Shown here: piece by piece, positions 1-8,429 of the stretch
Position numbering within the stretch: position 1 is the stretch's first letter
Layout: each line of letters opens with the position of its first letter
Assembly (NCBI RefSeq): GCF_014193585.1
Contig: NZ_BLXY01000005.1
Span: 215,001-257,769, forward strand
Length of the DNA: 42,769 nt
Origin: Geomonas paludis
GTDB lineage: Bacteria > Desulfobacterota > Desulfuromonadia > Geobacterales > Geobacteraceae
Direction of reading: 5' to 3'
Notes under the pieces: model-generated
The model's database searches: none
Told to the model about the DNA's origin: nothing
Seen by the model: only the letters and a program-made list of their open reading frames with translations
Program-made: the position numbers and the translations under genes

Positions 1-62
1 ATCCTCTATACAAAAACCGTAGCCACAGTGTCAACAAATTTGCCATTAAAAAGTCTACCGTT

Positions 63-1550
63 TTAGTCTGGCAACCTTCCGTAAAGCTCGGTGGCGCGTG
101 CGAGTTTAGCCGCCAGCCGTCCGGAGAACGCATCGGCCGGGCAGCGCCAGCTCCAGTTGCCTCCCGCCACGCCGGGCACGTTCATCCTGCCGCTGCTGGG
201 GAGTTCCAAAAGGTCCTGCATCGGGATGATGGCGTAATCAGCCACGGAGGCGAGTGCGCATTTCACCATCTGCCACACGATGTCGTTCCCGTCCCGATCG
301 AAGTAGGACAGCACGTTCTTCTGCTCTTTCGCCTTGAGAGAATGGAACCACCCGGCGGTGGTGTCATTGTCGTGGGTGCCCGTGTAGACCACGCACGACC
401 TGACATGGTTGTGCGGCAGGTACGGGTTGTCTGGTCCTGACCCGAAAGCGAACTGGAGGATTTTCATCCCCGGCAGCCCGAACTGGTCTCTCAGCGCCTC
501 CACTTCGGCGGTGATGATGCCCAGGTCTTCGGCGATGATAGGCAGACTGCCGAGCGCGTTGCGCAGCGCGTGGAAGAGCGCTTCTCCCGGCCCCTTGACC
601 CAACGGCCGTTGATGGCGGTCTTCTCCCACATCGGCACTTCCCAGAAGGCCTCGAAGCCGCGAAAGTGGTCGATACGGACCATGTCGTAGAGGGAGAGAT
701 CGTTGCGCAGCCGCGCTATCCACCACCCGTATCCCTGCTCGGCCATCTTGTCCCAGTTGTACAGCGGGTTGCCCCACAACTGCCCCGTCTTACTGAAGTA
801 GTCCGGAGGAACGCCGGCGACGACGATCGGGACCCCTTTCTCGTCCAGGTGGAACAGGTGGGGATTGGCCCAGACATCGGCGGAATCATAGGCGACGAAG
901 ATGGGGAGGTCACCGACAATGGAAATGCCGAGAACGTTGGCATAGGTTTTCAGCTGCTTCCACTGCCGGGAGAACTGCCATTGCATGTACTTCTGCTCGC
1001 CTATGGCCGAACCCAGCTTTTCGCTCCAGGATGACAGAGCCTCCGGCTCCCGGTTCGCCAGCGCATCCGGCCAGTCCTTCCAACTCACCGCCTTGAACTG
1101 CTCCTTGAGAGCCATGAACAGTGCATAGTCGTGCAGCCAGAAGGTCGTATCGCAAAAATGCCAGAACTCTTCCTTGCGCTTTTGCGGAGCCTCCACGAAG
1201 AAGCGGGCAGCGGCCTCCTTGAGGCGGGCCATCTTGTATATCTCGGTGGCGCCGTAGTCCACGCGCTCGGAATCGAGATCCGCTGTCGCCTCTTCCGATA
1301 GCAGGTCACCCTCGGTCTGCAGCATCTCCAGATTGATCAACAACGGATTACCGGCGAACGCGGAGTAACAGGAGTACGGGGAATTGCCGTAGGCTGTGGG
1401 ACCAAGGGGAAGGATCTGCCACAGGGACTGCCCTGACTTGTGCAGAAAATCTACGAATCTCTTTGCTTCTTCACCGAAAGAACCGATCCCTCCCGGGCCA
1501 GGCAACGAGGTGGGGTGCAGCAAGACCCCACTCTTTCTCTTTCTCACCAT
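63..1550 (-). CDS. malQ: 4-alpha-glucanotransferase (amylomaltase)
   Basis: A 495-aa GH77 disproportionating enzyme that transfers alpha-1,4-glucan segments between maltodextrins in the cytoplasm, in glycogen/maltodextrin metabolism. Seen: the N-terminal signature SGVLLHPTSLPGPGGIGS, the nucleophile region VRIDHFRGFEAFW (D294), the acid/base region IIAEDLG (E341) and GTHDNDT (D394), all in the family order. Length fits the short bacterial type of about 500 aa. The frame stays open 20 codons further upstream, but ATG at 1550 is preferred because GAGG lies 5 nt before it and the protein then begins at the conserved block. It stands alone; the next gene on the right is on the other strand. No clear terminator was seen in the 62 bases downstream. 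Confidence in function is high from motif order. Confidence 0.96.
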   Translation of the reverse strand: MVRKRKSGVLLHPTSLPGPGGIGSFGEEAKRFVDFLHKSGQSLWQILPLGPTAYGNSPYSCYSAFAGNPLLINLEMLQTEGDLLSEEATADLDSERVDYGATEIYKMARLKEAAARFFVEAPQKRKEEFWHFCDTTFWLHDYALFMALKEQFKAVSWKDWPDALANREPEALSSWSEKLGSAIGEQKYMQWQFSRQWKQLKTYANVLGISIVGDLPIFVAYDSADVWANPHLFHLDEKGVPIVVAGVPPDYFSKTGQLWGNPLYNWDKMAEQGYGWWIARLRNDLSLYDMVRIDHFRGFEAFWEVPMWEKTAINGRWVKGPGEALFHALRNALGSLPIIAEDLGIITAEVEALRDQFGLPGMKILQFAFGSGPDNPYLPHNHVRSCVVYTGTHDNDTTAGWFHSLKAKEQKNVLSYFDRDGNDIVWQMVKCALASVADYAIIPMQDLLELPSSGRMNVPGVAGGNWSWRCPADAFSGRLAAKLARATELYGRLPD

Positions 1551-1651
1551 GTAGACCTCGATAACATTGAAATAGGCAGCAAAAAGATGGTGCCGGAAAT
1601 GAGTAGGCACTACTATGACATAAATCGGTTGTAATGCAATGATGCAAAGCC

Positions 1652-1680
1652 TTTACGGCTTGAATGGCAAATGGTATATT
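1652..1680 (+). promoter_or_regulatory. Candidate sigma-70 promoter of the 53-aa gene
   Basis: TTTACG (1652-1657), a 17-nt spacer and TATATT (1675-1680). The -10 box ends 7 nt before the ATG at 1688, so transcription should start at or next to the start codon, predicting a leaderless mRNA. By-eye call. Confidence 0.45.
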
Positions 1681-1687
1681 GCGGCGC

Positions 1688-1849
1688 ATGGAAACTATCA
1701 AGACAGCATCGTTCGAGTCCCTGATTGAGTTGGCGGTACCTGATGGGGATGGGTACATCTTCACGCTGGATGGCGAGACCTTCCGGATCAAGGACACCCT
1801 TGAGATTACCGGGATCGCCAGCAAGAAGGGGTACATCATTATCTACTAG
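1688..1849 (+). CDS. Small conserved-looking hypothetical protein, 53 aa
   Basis: I do not recognise a family. The product is 53 aa, begins METIKTASFESLIELAVP and ends in the hydrophobic run GYIIIY; the composition looks like a small beta-rich cytoplasmic protein, with no signal peptide, membrane helix or cysteine. The frame could start eight codons earlier (ATG at 1664), but neither ATG has a Shine-Dalgarno sequence. A good -10 box lies exactly 7 nt before the ATG at 1688, which supports that start and a leaderless transcript. It lies between malQ and ftsH, both on the other strand, so it is a one-gene unit. Function unknown. Confidence 0.55.
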   Translation: METIKTASFESLIELAVPDGDGYIFTLDGETFRIKDTLEITGIASKKGYIIIY

Positions 1850-1862
1850 GGACGGACCTCTG

Positions 1863-1902
1863 TGGTAGGACTGGTCTGACTGGTAGGACTGTAGACTGGC
1901 TG
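1863..1902. repeat. Degenerate short tandem repeat of GGTAGGACTG/GGTCTGACTG units
   Basis: Between the small gene and the ftsH stop the sequence repeats units such as GGTAGGACTG, GTCTGACTG, GGTAGGACTG and GTAGACTGG. It has no coding role in either neighbouring gene. It looks like a short, decayed intergenic tandem repeat. Confidence 0.5.
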
Positions 1903-1943
1903 GCGCCGAGGCCTGTTGTGGCTGCACGCGGGCTGGTCGCGGG

Positions 1944-3794
1944 TCAGGCGGTAGCTAGGATCTCGTCTACCCGCTCGCCGTTGAGAGTCTCTTCTTCCAA
2001 CAGGGCGTTGGCCAGGGCATGCAGCTTGCTGCGGTTGCCGCTCAGCAGTTCCATCGCCTTCCCCTCCGCAGAATGGATCAGCGACGCTATCTCCTGATCG
2101 ATCAACCACGCCATCTCTTCAGAAAAGGTCTTCTCTTCAGCAAGCTTCATCCCCAAAAACGGGTGCTCCTCTCCGCGCGGAAAGGTCATGGCGCCTATCT
2201 TCTCGCTCATGCCCCATTGACAGACCATCTTCTCGGCCAGTTCGGTAACGTGCTTCAGATCGCTCTGCGCTCCTGAAGAGACGTCGTTGAACACGATGCG
2301 CTCGGCAACCCGCCCACCCAACGCAACGCAGAGACGGTTCACCAGGTAGGCACGCGGGTAGTGGTAGCGATCGTCCTCGGGTAGTTGCTGGGTCACGCCC
2401 AGAGCGCGCCCCCTGGGGAGGATGGTCACCTTGTGCACCGGGTCGGTGCTGGGCAGCAGCCGTGCCACCAGGGCATGCCCGGCCTCGTGGTAGGCCGTGA
2501 TCCGCTTCTCCTCATCCGAGATCACCATGTGGCGCTCGCCACCCATGAGGATCTTGTCCTTCGCCCGCTCCAATTCGTCCAACCCCACCACGAGCTTGTT
2601 GTCGCGCGCTGCGAGAATGGCGGCCTCGTTGACCAGTCCCTCCAGGTCGGCGCCGGTCATCCCGGGGGTCCCCTTGGCGATGACCGAGAGGTCCACTTCA
2701 GGCGCCAGGGGTATGCGCCGCGTGTGAACCTTGAGGATCTTCTCCCGATCCCGCCAGTCGGGACGCTCGATCACCACGTTGCGGTCGAAGCGGCCGGGGC
2801 GCAGCAGGGCCGGATCGAGCACGTCGGGTCGGTTGGTCGCCGCGATGACGACCACTTCGGTATGCGGGTCGAAACCGTCCATCTCCGACAACAGCTGGTT
2901 CAGGGTCTGCTCACGCTCGTCGTGGCCGCCGCCGAAACCTGCGCCGCGGCTTCTCCCAACCGCATCCAACTCGTCGATGAAGATGATGCTCGGGAGCATC
3001 TTGCGCGCACTGGCAAAGAGGTCGCGTACCCGGCTGGCGCCAACGCCTACGAACATCTCGATGAAGGCGGAGGCGGAAATGGAGAAGAAGGGGACGCCGG
3101 ACTCGCCCGCAACCGCCCTCGCCAACAGGGTCTTGCCGGTTCCCGGGGGACCTACCAGCAGCACCCCCTTGGGCACCTTGCCGCCGATCTGCTGGAACTT
3201 CCTGGGGTCCTTCAGATATTCGACCACCTCGCGCAGTTCCTGCTTCGCCTCTTCCATACCCGCCACGTCGGCGAAGGTGACGTCGATCCGCTCGGAGGTG
3301 TAGGCCTTGGCGCCGGAACGGGCGAAACCGCCCATCATGCCGCTCGGCCCCTGCTTGCGCATCCCTCTCATGACGAAGAGCCAGACCCCGATGATGATGA
3401 ACCACGGCAGCAGGTACAGGATGATGGAGCCCATGGTGGAGCCTTCGGTGGAAACGACGTTGACGTCGACGCGCCGGGCGCTCAATTCCGGCAACAGGGT
3501 GGGATCTTCGATAGATGGGAGGATGGTACTGAAGTTGGTGACGTCGATGTCCTGCCCTTTTTGTTCGACGCTCACCGCCGGCACCTTGATGGCGGTGCGG
3601 AACTGTCCCTTGGCGCTTTTACCCCGGAGGGTCAATTTGATTATGTTGTTGGCGGCGAGCTCGGCACGAAAACGACTGTAGGTTATCTCCGCCCCACGCT
3701 CCGCCGTCTGCTTCACCATCGTCCCGTAAAAGAGGTCGAGCAGCAAAACGAAGAAGGCGGTAATCAGCAATGGCCTCCAGAAGGTGTGCGCCAT
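1944..3794 (-). CDS. ftsH: ATP-dependent zinc metalloprotease FtsH
   Basis: A 616-aa membrane AAA+ protease that extracts and degrades unstable membrane and cytoplasmic proteins. Order seen: membrane helix (about residues 7-24), periplasmic domain, second helix (about 122-142), AAA+ module with Walker A GPPGTGKT (215-222), Walker B IIFIDELD (270-277) and the second region of homology around residues 320-340 ([20 protein letters not shown]), then the M41 zinc site HEAGH (436-440). Length is in the usual 600-650 range. The open frame extends 17 codons upstream, but ATG at 3794 has GGAGGAG upstream and starts directly before the first helix. It is a single-gene unit with its own candidate promoter. 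FtsH paralogues are common in this group, so it may not be the only copy in the genome. Confidence 0.97.
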   Translation of the reverse strand: MAHTFWRPLLITAFFVLLLDLFYGTMVKQTAERGAEITYSRFRAELAANNIIKLTLRGKSAKGQFRTAIKVPAVSVEQKGQDIDVTNFSTILPSIEDPTLLPELSARRVDVNVVSTEGSTMGSIILYLLPWFIIIGVWLFVMRGMRKQGPSGMMGGFARSGAKAYTSERIDVTFADVAGMEEAKQELREVVEYLKDPRKFQQIGGKVPKGVLLVGPPGTGKTLLARAVAGESGVPFFSISASAFIEMFVGVGASRVRDLFASARKMLPSIIFIDELDAVGRSRGAGFGGGHDEREQTLNQLLSEMDGFDPHTEVVVIAATNRPDVLDPALLRPGRFDRNVVIERPDWRDREKILKVHTRRIPLAPEVDLSVIAKGTPGMTGADLEGLVNEAAILAARDNKLVVGLDELERAKDKILMGGERHMVISDEEKRITAYHEAGHALVARLLPSTDPVHKVTILPRGRALGVTQQLPEDDRYHYPRAYLVNRLCVALGGRVAERIVFNDVSSGAQSDLKHVTELAEKMVCQWGMSEKIGAMTFPRGEEHPFLGMKLAEEKTFSEEMAWLIDQEIASLIHSAEGKAMELLSGNRSKLHALANALLEEETLNGERVDEILATA

Positions 3795-3834
3795 GACCCT
3801 GCTCCTCCGACTCGGCTGAAAAAGACACTTCGGA

Positions 3835-3862
3835 ATTCTAACCAAGAAGAAGGTTATTACAA
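3835..3862 (-). promoter_or_regulatory. Candidate sigma-70 promoter of ftsH
   Basis: On the minus strand TTGTAA (3862-3857), 16 nt, TAGAAT (3840-3835), about 40 nt before the ftsH start. Matches to consensus are 4/6 and 5/6. By-eye call. Confidence 0.45.
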
Positions 3863-3893
3863 GATTCTAATTATTAAAGAAGGGCGCGATGGC

Positions 3894-4766
3894 CTAACCT
3901 TCCACGCGGTAGCAGCCGTAGCCGAAGGATGCGCCTTTGCCGAGATGGGTGGCGGTTCCCAATTGCAGCAGCAGGTGAAAAGGTTCCAGGTCGCCGGCAA
4001 AACGGGCGGTGCCGAGGATGCCGGCCGGACGGCCGTTCCAGGATACGAAGCGGCAGTCGGACTCGACGGTATCGACCGCATCGCTTTGCCCGGACAGCCA
4101 ACGGTAATCCAGGGCGGGCTCGGCGCCTTCATAGTGGTAGGCGAGCGAGGACACGCGGCGCATGAGAGTGCGGGCGAAGTCGGCAAAGGTGAAGGCCTTG
4201 AGCAGGCGGCCCTCCCGTACCAGCTTCAGGGGGGTCAAAAGTCGCAGCGCCACCGTTTCCGTCGGCAGCGGGCCGGTGAGGGCCGGATCGAGGGAACCGA
4301 GCAGCGGCAGGGGGAAAGAGCCGTCACCTGCGTAGTCGGCGCGCGCTCCCCCGGGAGATTCGGCGGCCACGGCGACCAGCACACCACCCTTGTTCTCGAT
4401 GAGGATCCGTACCGCCTCGAGGTAGGCGGGCAGGTTTTGGATGGAGCTGCCGACCAGGGTGAGAGCGAGTTCGCAGCCCCGCCCGCGGTTGGGGCTCGGC
4501 GGGAGCACGGGAAAATCGAAGATGAACGGGAGGGGCGGTTTTTGATGACGGCGCACCGCCTCCGGATCCTGCGCGATCTCTTGGGAGAAGGTCGCCGAAA
4601 AGGCGCAGTCGCCCCGCCGGCAGCCGGCACAATCCCCGCGTTTGCAGGAAACGGCGGCACGGAAAGCGGATTCGAAATCGGCACGGGTGGCGTAGAAGGC
4701 GTAGGGGTCGCTTACATCATGCCTCAGGGTGAAGCTGAACCACAGCTTCGCGTAATGCAGTTCCAC
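3894..4766 (-). CDS. Orphan Cas6-family RAMP protein (CRISPR pre-crRNA endoribonuclease-like)
   Basis: A 290-aa protein that I recognise as the Cas6 C-terminal-domain type (PF10040-like). Seen: an N-terminal MELHYAKLWFSFTLRH strand typical of RAMP folds; a four-cysteine cluster at C41, C46, C49 and C54 (CxxxxCxxCxxxxC); a conserved-looking core RFAGDLEPFHLLLQLG; and the C-terminal glycine-rich loop HLGKGASFGYGCYRV (about residues 275-288). Cas6 proteins cut CRISPR repeat transcripts; whether this one is active cannot be read here. It starts with GTG at 4766, preceded by AGGA, 24 nt after the stop of the HD gene and last in the PilZ-HD-Cas6 unit. No cas gene or repeat array is in the window, so it is an orphan and may process an array in trans or have been repurposed. 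Confidence 0.8.
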   Translation of the reverse strand: MELHYAKLWFSFTLRHDVSDPYAFYATRADFESAFRAAVSCKRGDCAGCRRGDCAFSATFSQEIAQDPEAVRRHQKPPLPFIFDFPVLPPSPNRGRGCELALTLVGSSIQNLPAYLEAVRILIENKGGVLVAVAAESPGGARADYAGDGSFPLPLLGSLDPALTGPLPTETVALRLLTPLKLVREGRLLKAFTFADFARTLMRRVSSLAYHYEGAEPALDYRWLSGQSDAVDTVESDCRFVSWNGRPAGILGTARFAGDLEPFHLLLQLGTATHLGKGASFGYGCYRVEG

Positions 4767-4790
4767 TGGTGTTTCCTTTTGCCCGGGGAA

Positions 4791-5591
4791 TCACGCCGCA
4801 GCGTCGCGCAGCTTCTCGTCGAGGTAGCGCCCCACCTGTGCCAGGACATCGAGCACCTCGCGGTCCCGGGGAAGCATGGCGCGAAACTGCTCCAGCACCG
4901 ACCTCTGCCGGATCAGCCGGAAGGTCGCGGCAAAGTTGATGTCGTAGATCCACGAGACCTGCAGCAGTTTGAAGTCGTTGAGGCTCTTCAGGGTGGAGAG
5001 TTGAACCATGTTCCCGGCGGACACGGCAGCCAGGGGTTCGGCGGAGCAGCCGGGGAGATCGGGAAAGCCAAGCCCCGCGCCGGAAGCACGTTCCGCTTCA
5101 GGTGCGTTGAAGTACTCGGTGAAAACGCGCCAGATGTCGAGCTTGTCGGCATCGCGCAGCAACCTGAGCAGGTCGGCGGTCAGGGCGGGAAGACCTTCCG
5201 GAACCTGGAAGGCGTTGTGCATGCGCACGGCGACCTCGATGCAGCCGCGCTCCTGGTCGGTAAGGAAATCGAGCAGATGGTGCTGTTTCATGACTTGCGC
5301 GGAGAGGTGGGCGTGGTTCAGCGAGTCGCTGTCCTTGAAGGTGTGGTAGTCCCGGAACTGCGGAAAGCGGCCGAGGTCGTGGCACAGCGCGGCCACCTCG
5401 GCCAGCATCTCGAAGCGCGGCCCCATCCCCTGGGCGATGAGCAAGGCATCGCGGCAGACATTGCGGGTATGCTCTTGCTTCAGGTCGAAGTTGCGCTGCA
5501 CTTCCAGATCGGCGGTGCGGAAGGAGTTGCAGTAGGAGCTGAACCAGTCGCGCAGCGGCGTCAGGTCCGGCAGAGATACGCCATCACTCAT
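4791..5591 (-). CDS. HD-domain metal-dependent phosphohydrolase
   Basis: A 266-aa soluble HD-superfamily protein. Seen metal-ligand pattern: H41, H71-D72 (CHDLGR), H93/H95 (LNHAHLS), H125 (RMHN) and D148 (RDADKLD), the arrangement of HD phosphohydrolases with a two-metal site. No membrane segment, GYP motif or extra domain is visible, so the substrate (nucleotide, cyclic nucleotide or nucleic acid) is unknown. Its ATG overlaps the stop of the PilZ gene by 8 nt (ATGAGTGA), implying translational coupling, and it is followed after 24 nt by the Cas6-like gene. The neighbourhood suggests a role in nucleotide or RNA metabolism; this is inference. Confidence 0.85.
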   Translation of the reverse strand: MSDGVSLPDLTPLRDWFSSYCNSFRTADLEVQRNFDLKQEHTRNVCRDALLIAQGMGPRFEMLAEVAALCHDLGRFPQFRDYHTFKDSDSLNHAHLSAQVMKQHHLLDFLTDQERGCIEVAVRMHNAFQVPEGLPALTADLLRLLRDADKLDIWRVFTEYFNAPEAERASGAGLGFPDLPGCSAEPLAAVSAGNMVQLSTLKSLNDFKLLQVSWIYDINFAATFRLIRQRSVLEQFRAMLPRDREVLDVLAQVGRYLDEKLRDAAA

Positions 5592-5958
5592 CGTGCATCT
5601 TCTTGACCACGTACTCCGAAAACTCCGCCATCACCTTGGACTCGTCGCCCCCCTGGTAGGAGATGATGCTGCGCAGGTGGGCGAAGGACTCGACGTCCAT
5701 CTTGTCGAAGGCGCAGCCGAGGCCGCCCTCGACCTGGCGCGCCACCGTCCCTTTTACGTTGATGACGATGGGATCGGGAGCCGCGGAAAGATAGATGGTC
5801 ACCTCGACCGGGGTGCCGACCGGGATGCGCTCCTGCGTTTCCATGTAGAGACCGTGCAGACTGACGTCCGTCACCTCCCCCTTGATTGCCACTCCCTCCG
5901 CCTGCAACAACGCGGAGACCCTGAAATCGACACGTGAAAAATTACGCTTTTCGGTCAT
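5584..5958 (-). CDS. PilZ-domain protein (probable c-di-GMP receptor)
   Basis: A 124-aa single-domain protein. The c-di-GMP binding signature is complete: RxxxR at R9-R13 (RVDFR) and DxSxxG at D31-G36 (DVSLHG), followed by the beta-barrel with VKGTVARQVEGGLGCAFDKM. PilZ proteins bind cyclic di-GMP and pass the signal to a partner. It starts at ATG 5958 with GGAGGGG upstream and is the first gene of a three-gene unit, overlapping the HD gene by 8 nt. The partner is unknown; the coupled HD hydrolase is the simplest candidate. No membrane segment or output domain is visible. Confidence 0.9.
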   Translation of the reverse strand: MTEKRNFSRVDFRVSALLQAEGVAIKGEVTDVSLHGLYMETQERIPVGTPVEVTIYLSAAPDPIVINVKGTVARQVEGGLGCAFDKMDVESFAHLRSIISYQGGDESKVMAEFSEYVVKKMHDE

Positions 5959-5986
5959 CGTGTTTCCCCTCCGGAGAGCCAGCTAC

Positions 5987-6007
5987 AAAAGGGGGCACGA
6001 GGCCCCC
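5987..6007 (-). terminator. Rho-independent terminator after the fba gene
   Basis: On the minus strand GGGGGC, a 5-nt loop and GCCCCC, followed by TTTT. It lies 30-50 nt after the aldolase stop and directly before the PilZ gene, separating the two units. Confidence 0.85.
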
Positions 6008-6036
6008 TCCGGGTGTTTCTCTGCTTGATGGTGCTG

Positions 6037-7320
6037 CTAGTCCTCGAAGTTGCCTTCGGGCCCCTTGTCCCTGGAAAGTCCCTGGGCCTGCTTGGGGAGT
6101 TGTTCCTTGGTCCACTCCGCGGGGTTCTCGATGCGCTTCCCTTTGGGGCCGAGGTCGTAGGAACCGGCCTTGAGGATGGCGTCGATGGCAAGCGGCGCCG
6201 TGTCGGCGGCGTTGAAGACGTTGGCGATCAGGTTGTAGGCGAAGTCCTCGACCCTCTTGCTCATGCGCTCGCGCACTTCCTTGGGCTGGGCCAGCAGCTT
6301 GTTCTCGAACGGGAGGTTGAGGTTCTTGTAGTCGCCCTTCTTCCACCCCTTGGAGTCGGCGAAGGCCACCATCTCGGCCCACAGCTCCTCGGTCATTCCC
6401 TCGCCCTTCACCTTGATGAAGTTGCCGTTCTCGTCGAGCTTGGCGTTGCCGTAGTCGTTGACCTCGAGCCCCCAGGAGACGAACTGGAGTGCGGTCGCGA
6501 CGTTGGCCTTGGTGGTGCGGGTCTTCTGGGCGATCTCGCGCAGCCTGTCGTAGCTGTTGCCGGAGGTGCCGTGCTGGGCGCCGTTGACGCCGTACTGCGT
6601 GATCGCCTCATGGATCTGCGCGGTCAGCTCCACCTGGATGCCGGCGTCGGAAGCCTCGATGCCGTGGGTGGTGCCGTTGTTGAGAGCGATCCAGTCCGGG
6701 AAGATGCCGTGGGCGTTGAGGCCGCGGATCAAAAAGAGTGCCTCGGGAACGGTGGAGAGCCCCTCCTTCCCCTTGATCTCGCCCACCTCGGTCTCGAGTC
6801 CGGCCCAGGCCGGGATGATGCTGTTGAGCTCGATGTTGGCGAGGAGGTTCTCCTCGTCGGGGAGGTGCGACGCGTCGATGGCGATGGAGGTGATGCCGGC
6901 GTCGAACATGCTCGGGATCTCGACCTTGGCCGCCTTTACGTCAGCTTCACCCTTGATGCCGTAGTGGTCGGCGTGGATGGCGACCGGGATGGTGATGCCG
7001 AGCTCGTTGGCGACGGCGTCCACCTGGCGGGCCATGTTCCAGTAGTTGACCGGGCAGTACGCCTTCTGGCCACCCTCGCTCTTGGCGATCTCGATGATCA
7101 CGGCGGCGTTGGCCTTCTGTGCCGCAGCGAGCACACCGCGGATGACGAAGTGGTTGCGGCCGTTGGCGGCCAGGGCCAGGGCATGCCCCTTGGCGTTCAT
7201 GGCACGGTCGATGACCTTGCCGCTCACCAGGAGTGCTTTGGAATTGGGGAAGAGTTTCGCTACGTTGGGGGGACGCCCTACTTCCAGCGCTTTGACGAAG
7301 TCTGAAGATGTTGCGGTCAT
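6037..7320 (-). CDS. fba: Class II fructose-bisphosphate aldolase (long form)
   Basis: A 427-aa zinc-dependent aldolase, cleaving or forming fructose 1,6-bisphosphate in glycolysis/gluconeogenesis. Seen: the class II zinc motif AIHADHYG (H116, D118, H119), the glycine-rich NGTTHGIEAS segment and GAQHGTSGNSYDRLREI in the C-terminal half. It is longer than the E. coli type (about 360 aa) and fits the roughly 430-aa subfamily. ATG at 7320 was chosen over an upstream in-frame ATG because AGGAGGAG directly precedes it. It has a good candidate promoter just after the end of the neighbouring gene and a strong terminator, so it is monocistronic. Sugar-phosphate specificity is assumed from the family. 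Confidence 0.93.
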   Translation of the reverse strand: MTATSSDFVKALEVGRPPNVAKLFPNSKALLVSGKVIDRAMNAKGHALALAANGRNHFVIRGVLAAAQKANAAVIIEIAKSEGGQKAYCPVNYWNMARQVDAVANELGITIPVAIHADHYGIKGEADVKAAKVEIPSMFDAGITSIAIDASHLPDEENLLANIELNSIIPAWAGLETEVGEIKGKEGLSTVPEALFLIRGLNAHGIFPDWIALNNGTTHGIEASDAGIQVELTAQIHEAITQYGVNGAQHGTSGNSYDRLREIAQKTRTTKANVATALQFVSWGLEVNDYGNAKLDENGNFIKVKGEGMTEELWAEMVAFADSKGWKKGDYKNLNLPFENKLLAQPKEVRERMSKRVEDFAYNLIANVFNAADTAPLAIDAILKAGSYDLGPKGKRIENPAEWTKEQLPKQAQGLSRDKGPEGNFED

Positions 7321-7370
7321 ATCTCCTCCTTTTGGTGGGAATATCAAATCACATGGCAAAAAGCCGATTC

Positions 7371-7399
7371 CTTATAACATCTTAATCATGCAAAGGCAA
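7371..7399 (-). promoter_or_regulatory. Candidate sigma-70 promoter of fba
   Basis: On the minus strand TTGCCT (7399-7394), a 17-nt spacer and TATAAG (7376-7371); start about 45 nt before the fba ATG. By-eye call. Confidence 0.55.
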
Positions 7400-7407
7400 G
7401 GAATTCG

Positions 7408-8340
7408 CTATGGCCCCAGGGAGAACCCGGTGCTGCCGCCCCCGGCGAACGGGGCGCTGCCGAGGTATTCACCCTTCCAATACAGGGCGGCTTCCCCGGG
7501 GGGAAGACCGGCTTCGACCGGGGCGAAAGCGAATCGTTCCGGGGGCTGCGCACCGACCGCACCGGTGACGGCAAGCGGATAGCGGGCAAGGACGGGGAAC
7601 TCCCCCCGCACCGGTTCGACCGCTCCCGGCTTGGCGGTCGTCCCGCGCACCACCTGGTACTGTACCCCCTTCTCGCGCTGCGGCAGCTTCGCGTGCAGCA
7701 GCAGCTCGGCGCCCCCCTCCCCGGAAAAGCGGAGGTCGTAACTGGGGGTCCAACGCTCGCTGCTAACCAGGTAGGAGACCTGCGCCTTGCTTCCGGTGAC
7801 CCAGATGCGCGCCGACGCGACACCCTTGGAGGCGGTGGCCAGCTCCCGTTCCACGGCATCGAGGGCGAGACGGCACTTGCGCTTGCTGCGGTAGACCGCC
7901 TCCATCTGGTTCAGGGCAAACTCGGTACCCTGCTGCAGCGTCACCACCGGATCGGGATTGGCCTTGGTCTTTCTCGGTGCCTTGCCGCTTTGCGACTTGG
8001 CCGCCGCGGAGAAGATCTCCTCGCGCCGGTTCAGGGCGTCCATGCGGTCCTGCAACTCGCCCCTGCGCTCCCGCAGGCGCGCCAGCTCGGCAGAGCGGCG
8101 CCGGTCCTGTTCCGCCGGGACCAGCTCCACCCTCTGCACGGTCCCCCCCGGCGCCTTCACCCGCAGCGACCCCGGTGCGAAAGCATCCGGCAAGGGGAGC
8201 TCCAGGTAGCCGCCGGAGGCGGCAAGCTCCTGCTCCACCCGCGCCCCGTCCAGAAACAGGGTGACACTCTTCTGCCCGGCGAGGACCGGAGAAGAGACCA
8301 GCACCGGGAACAGCAACAAGGCCAGCGGCAACAGGCGCAT
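7408..8340 (-). CDS. Exported DUF4139-type protein (MuiA-like, truncated form)
   Basis: A 310-aa exported protein. A clear Sec signal peptide (MRLLPLALLLFPVLVSSPVLAG) is followed by a beta-rich N-terminal part (DUF4140-like), a charged helical linker (about residues 85-125) and a C-terminal segment with WTPSYDLRF, the hallmark of the DUF4139 / mucoidy-inhibitor-A-like family. Full family members are usually 500 aa or more, so this is a short version. ATG at 8340 is chosen because it opens the signal peptide; GAGGTG lies upstream. Function is not established. It follows the FKBP lipoprotein gene, suggesting a shared envelope role, though the gap is about 90 nt. Confidence 0.65.
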   Translation of the reverse strand: MRLLPLALLLFPVLVSSPVLAGQKSVTLFLDGARVEQELAASGGYLELPLPDAFAPGSLRVKAPGGTVQRVELVPAEQDRRRSAELARLRERRGELQDRMDALNRREEIFSAAAKSQSGKAPRKTKANPDPVVTLQQGTEFALNQMEAVYRSKRKCRLALDAVERELATASKGVASARIWVTGSKAQVSYLVSSERWTPSYDLRFSGEGGAELLLHAKLPQREKGVQYQVVRGTTAKPGAVEPVRGEFPVLARYPLAVTGAVGAQPPERFAFAPVEAGLPPGEAALYWKGEYLGSAPFAGGGSTGFSLGP

Positions 8341-8429
8341 GGGGCACCTCGCAACGGGGACCGGGGGCTGAAAAAAACGCAAAGGAAAACTTTACAGCGC
8401 CCCGGCACCATTGCAAGCCACCGGTATGA

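Noticed and set aside
2385..5606. Plus-strand open frame of 1073 codons across ftsH, the Cas6-like and HD genes
   Set aside because: It is antisense to three well-supported genes and yields a low-complexity His/Gly/Arg-rich product, the usual shadow of GC-rich coding sequence.
3795..5958. CRISPR repeat array near the Cas6-like gene
   Set aside because: Both flanks and gaps of the trio were read for regularly spaced repeats; none are present.
6013..7305. Plus-strand 430-codon frame over fba
   Set aside because: Antisense shadow of a recognised enzyme; Val/Leu/Asp/Gly-rich product without motifs.
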